From assembly GCA_009746045.1 (NCBI GenBank), contig RPFO01000406.1, positions 2,498,835-2,562,834 on the forward strand: DNA of 64,000 nt. Direction: 5' to 3'. The notes under the pieces are model-generated. The model had not been told where the DNA came from and searched no databases. It saw nothing but the letters and a program-made list of their open reading frames with translations. The first letter of the stretch is position 1. Every line of letters begins with the position of its first letter. A program made the translations under genes and the position numbers. Positions 60,020-64,000 of the stretch are shown in pieces. Origin of the DNA: Mesostigma viride. Its lineage: Eukaryota; Streptophyta; Mesostigmatophyceae; Mesostigmatales; Mesostigmataceae.

Positions 60020-61750
60020 TTAACCCCTAAATGGGCAGAAATACTGCCGATGCATCGGCTGTAACTTCACAATTTGGCAAACCAGATGCCATCCAACCTA
60101 CCCATATCCAATGGCTGTCCGTGGGGGCCAAGCATGTCCATGAGTTGCCCTTCGGGTTGATACATCACAACCTTACATATATGCAGGGTAGGCCATGTTT
60201 AACTACCGTCAAAGTCAGGAGGGTCAAGACGCGCGGTTTCAATTTTGGTAGAATGTGCATTTTGAATTATGTTATAAGAGCTAGGCTACCTACCTAGCAC
60301 TTATGCCTACCACTTCAGGGACCATAAACAATTAGTTGCTGAACAGTTTGAGCCATTGGGGTCATCATTTGGTTGGGTATACCAGCAGTTACACCCGGTA
60401 CAGCCCATAGGGGTACCGTTGGTAAAAAGCAACCAAGGGGGTAGGGGTGGGCATACTACCTACTAATAAGGCCACCAACCATGTCATACAATACATTTCC
60501 CTTCCACAATGATGGGGAAACATAACTGCATCATCACACTGCCCTTACATGGCACCTATGTGCAGGTGCCACCTGGTCCATGCTCGTAGGTAACGTAGTA
60601 CGGATACCCTACGCAAGGCATGCATTCTAGGAGGCAGCCACCAACAAACTAGTGATGTTAAGCCTATTTCAGCTTGCCCTAGCAAGGATAAACTATGCCT
60701 AAGCTGCTATAGCTTGCCAGGTGATGGCCAGCACACCTGGTGGCACATGCTGACATTGGGAAGCTTCTACTCACCGGTCTCATGCTTGATGATGCCACAG
60801 AGACCAGCCAACTGCCTCACACTCATGCCAATATGTGTGTGGGAAATGTATAACAAACATATATGGAGGTTTTTTTTAATTCAAACTCATACAGCCTCTA
60901 AAAATCAGCACCATCACACTATGGCAGGTCAACTGACTGAGGGAAGCATCTAAGAATGGTGTTTTAGAAAGGGGCCAGGCCATGGTCAAGAAAGAGCATG
61001 AATAATGAAGAAAGAATGTGCTACACAAGCTAGAACGTATACATAAACGCCATACATACATCGACAAGAAAATGATAACTCAGCTTTACCTGGCATGGCT
61101 GGCATTACCTTGGCCCAGGCGATGGCCGCAAAATGGCGCATTTCGGCACACCAAAGTTGTGCAGCATGGTCGCTAGATTCGGCAATTTCTTGCCACCCTT
61201 GCACGTTTACGACTATGTATCATAAAAAGTACAAAGAAACCGATATATCCTTCAAAATACGCCGGAAAGGTATCGCTGTCAACGTTTTTTTCGTCCGGCC
61301 TGATCGCAGTTTTTTCCAGCAAGAACGCTGCCGACACCTATCAAATGGCATTCCCGCGAACCAAAAATTGGCCTGTGTGATCTTTAGTACTTATATAAAA
61401 TCAATTTCCTGAGTTTGGTCAGAAAATTCGTACGAAAACGTAAATGCCATGCGTGGGCGCAAGCCGCCATGGCCAGGTCGTCGTTTTCCGGAATGCACGT
61501 TGTACGTGAAAAAGTACCCTGACCCCTTGTACTTTGACCGGCCAGAACACCTCTATGTATAACTTTGTCAGAAGTATGCAAACACTAGTATCATGCTATG
61601 AGGAAAATTATAAACTTTCGATCATCTCAGCTAAACTTTTCCTGATTCTCAATAGTTTTCGCTGCATTTGGTCCCCCGAGAAGGGGCCGACGCGTCGGCT
61701 GTACCTCAGTTTTAGGCGGAAAATCGGCAGCCAGACCATTTAGGGGTGAA
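60020..61750 (+). mobile_element. Family A TTAA element, copy A7, complete
   Basis: TTAA CCCCTAAATGGGC at left and CCATTTAGGGG TGAA at right (last TTAA decayed by one base). The full interior is close to A3 and A6. It lies 180 bp after LRR exon 10, in the next intron. Confidence 0.9.
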
Positions 61751-63639
61751 GAATGCAGTGAGCAGTTAAAATGTGTTTACTTGGTTGAGTGACCCACCGA
61801 TGCAATAGATGTGACTTATGTATCATAGAGATTTTCATGTAGACATAATCGTTGCATGGTTCACTGTGCTTGAGACAGCTGTGTGTCTGCCACCTGTGGG
61901 TCACGACGTGTCTTTTTTTAGACGTGTGTGTGTGTGTGTGTGTGTATTTGTGTGTGATAATACTTGCAATCTATGTTCACCACGATTAATTACCGGGTGA
62001 TGAGAGAGCTTTGTTTTTATTGAGCTCCTCTCATATTATGTGTGACAACCTGAGCTAGCTGAAAATGCATTGCTGCGTAGCATTAGTGTTGCAACACGAT
62101 TGTATTGCAGGCAGACATGAGGGCTGAGTTAGCCCGCATGTGGGCTGCCTCGACCTAGGTGGATGCTGTAGAGGACTTTTCTTTTTGCCTCGCGACACAA
62201 CGAGTATGCTGGGAATGCTAGTGCAATATTTTTCTGAGCTATCTGCTCATTTTATAGTTATGTTGCGGCGGTCTCAGGGGGGGCGATCTGTCGCCTGTAG
62301 CGTAGCTCTAAAATACGTCACGTACATGATAGGTGTTTTTGTGCTACATTCTGTAGGACTAGAGTACAAGGGGACTGGCGTGCGGTACTAGTGGTACTAG
62401 TGCCTACTGGCACACGTGCCCCCTGTTTGTGGTATGGTGCACATGTGTACTTAGTGTAGAGTGGTACGGTGCACGCAGGGATGCCTTTTTTGCAGCTCGC
62501 AATTTTCACATGTGCGGAAAGGTGGGCTGGCCGCTATGGCAGCTGTGGCCGCTCTGGTGGCTGTGCCCAAAGTACATCGACGCTGCCGGCCTCCCGTGAT
62601 TCCTGGAGGGGCCTGGACTAGATCGGTCGGTGGACCAATTAAGTCCTGGGTTTGACCCGCTGTTTTTCGAATATTGGTGATGGGTTTCAGTGCTGGTCCT
62701 GGGGTGTTCCTGCCATCGCGTTGGGGTGTGCCGGGGCTCCAATTGGGGGCCCATAGTGACTTTGATTTCGAAAGTGGGGAAAAAGGGGGGGGGATTTTGG
62801 CGGAGAGCCCTGAGAGAGGGACAGCGCGAGGCGAAGATCCCCAAAAGAAGTGCTAGATTTTCCCTCGTGTATAGTGTCCGCCGTGAAACTTGCTTTCACG
62901 CAGCGGCTGGCATGCGGGGCAGCCAATTTTGAGGGCGTTTTCAGACAGAGTGGGGTCACAAAGAAACCAGTCTGAGGTGGAGGAGGTTGCACCGATTGCA
63001 GCAGCTGCCGGGAGTCGGGGCGTGTTGGAGGGCACCAGACGCCCCATACCCTGACGGTGCGCCGGCGGGCAGGCCCCTTCTGCCCTTGGCGATAAGGGAG
63101 GAGTGAGATGCTGCGGTAAGCCGTGGGTAGTCCGTGCGCATTTGGTAAATTCCTTTCAAAATTCCACAGGACCTGGCAAGCCTGGGGAAAAAAAATCTCC
63201 CGCTGCGCCTGCCCAAGGTCGGCAGGCTCCGCTTTGCCTTGCCACGGCAGGTGGAAAATTCTGGCGGGGAGAGCTTTCCGACAATGCATTCAATGTAAAT
63301 ATTACCTAAACAACTTGCCGAGCTGCAGCGGAATCTAGTGCCTTGGAAAGGGCGGGCGGGTAATGGGGGCCATGGAGGCCTGTAGCGGGTGTGCCTTAAT
63401 AACGAAAACCCAGTGGGGTCAACCCCGCTTCTCCGGTGGGGGTGGCGAGGGCAGGAGAGCAAGCGAGGAGAGATCTTCAAAAGACTAAGGGCCTCGAGGG
63501 CGCTCCCTTAACAGGGGGATTTATTGGCAAGATCCCCAACGTTTAGAGTCCACCGGACAGGGACACCCGTAGTGGCCATGGGGGCGCCGTAGAGCAGCGG
63601 CAGCATGCAGAGAAGGGTCCGGCACAACCCCCTGTGGCT
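61751..63639. other. Unassigned sequence
   Basis: A short (GT)n run occurs at 61924-61944. From about 62500 the sequence is GC-rich with overlapping long minus-strand frames (62687-63480) that show no domain and look compositional. No LRR exon was found on reading both strands. Confidence 0.4.
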
Positions 63640-63785
63640 ATGTTGGAGAGGTGGGACAAGCCCCATGTTTCATAGGGGCTGAGTGCTGGGCCCAGGCATG
63701 GTGTTGCCTAACACGCACTAATGTAAACCGGTTGTTTCTCTGGTAGGAGCCCCTCTTCCTTGGGAGCAAAAGCAATGATCCTTTT
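63640..63785 (-). repeat. Repeat family L, copy 2
   Basis: Reverse-oriented match to 42857-43075, lacking the 65-bp extra segment. Shared strings include gagcccctcttccttgggag and cacgcactaatgtaaac. Confidence 0.7.
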
Positions 63786-63805
63786 TATTCTAGTTCTCGT
63801 TTAGT

Positions 63806-64000
63806 AAGGGAGGGAGGGAGGGAGGGAGGGAGGGAGGGAGGGAGGGAGGGAGGGAGGGAGGGAGGGAGGGAGGGAGGGAGGGAGGGAGGGAGGGAGGGAG
63901 GGAGGGAGGGAGGGAGGGAGGGAGGGAGGGAGGGAGGGAGGGAGGGAGGGAGGGAGGGAGGGAGGGAGGGAGGGAGGGAGGGAGGGAGGGAGGGAGGGAG
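63806..64000. repeat. (GGGA)n microsatellite, runs off the window
   Basis: Perfect gaggg units to the last base. Confidence 0.98.

Noticed and set aside
62687-63480. 200- and 174-codon minus-strand frames as a gene
   Set aside because: They overlap in two frames, are compositional, and carry no motif. Left unassigned.

Overview
This is a eukaryotic window and almost entirely non-coding. It most likely comes from a repeat-rich alga or other photosynthetic protist, but no diagnostic housekeeping gene is present to settle this. The pointers are plant-type leucine-rich repeats (LxxNxLxGxIPxxIGxLxxLxxL), GT-AG introns, a short interstitial run of the plant-type telomere repeat CCCTAAA, a Ty1/Copia-class retroelement, and long tetranucleotide tracts.

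The only host gene I can defend runs on the + strand across nearly the whole window. It is a secreted or membrane LRR protein in ten small exons: a signal-peptide exon at 401-467, an LRR N-terminal cap exon at 30726-30882, then eight exons of 60, 72 or 75 nt (36775 to 59841), each encoding one repeat. The first intron is phase 1 and all later ones are phase 2, so the repeat exons are interchangeable modules. About 0.8 kb of coding sequence is spread over 59 kb. The gene probably continues beyond the window.

The introns are a museum of nested mobile elements. At least four families of terminal-inverted-repeat DNA elements are flanked by TTAA: family A (CCCCTAAATGG ends, about 1.69 kb, copies near 1.3, 7.3, 18.4, 26.2, 29.8, 37.7, 48.7 and 60.0 kb), family B/E (AGTCCGC or AGTCCGG ends; 2.4 and 24.5 kb), family C (CACGTCGTTTGTA ends; 4.9, 13.6 and 44.8 kb) and the short family D (5.15 kb). 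A and C share their interiors but not their ends. Other elements are a hAT-like family with 8-bp target duplication and a BED-finger remnant (13.35-16.32 kb; 46.97 kb), LINEs (12.6-17.5 kb, 38.7-40.07 kb and 3' fragments), a Mutator/Kolobok-like transposon with a decayed transposase (24.3-29.3 kb) and its deletion derivatives, a 3.1-kb element with inverted GGGTAAA-rich arms (9.4-12.5 kb), and a 4.4-kb element with inverted TGATAAA arrays sitting in a GGGA microsatellite (31.3-35.7 kb). A Ty1/Copia-class LTR element (50.1-58.6 kb, minus strand) and an older RT/RNase H fossil (about 22.3-23.9 kb) are both broken.

Order along the window: 0-9 kb, exon 1 then TTAA elements; 9-17.5 kb, the GGGTAAA element and a LINE carrying a hAT carrying a C element; 17.5-30.5 kb, more A/E elements, the RT fossil and the Mutator-like transposon; 30.7-49.2 kb, LRR exons 2-8 separated by elements and satellites; 50-58.6 kb, the Copia element inside one LRR intron; 58.7-59.8 kb, exons 9-10; 60-64 kb, another A element, unassigned sequence and a GGGA tract that runs off the end.
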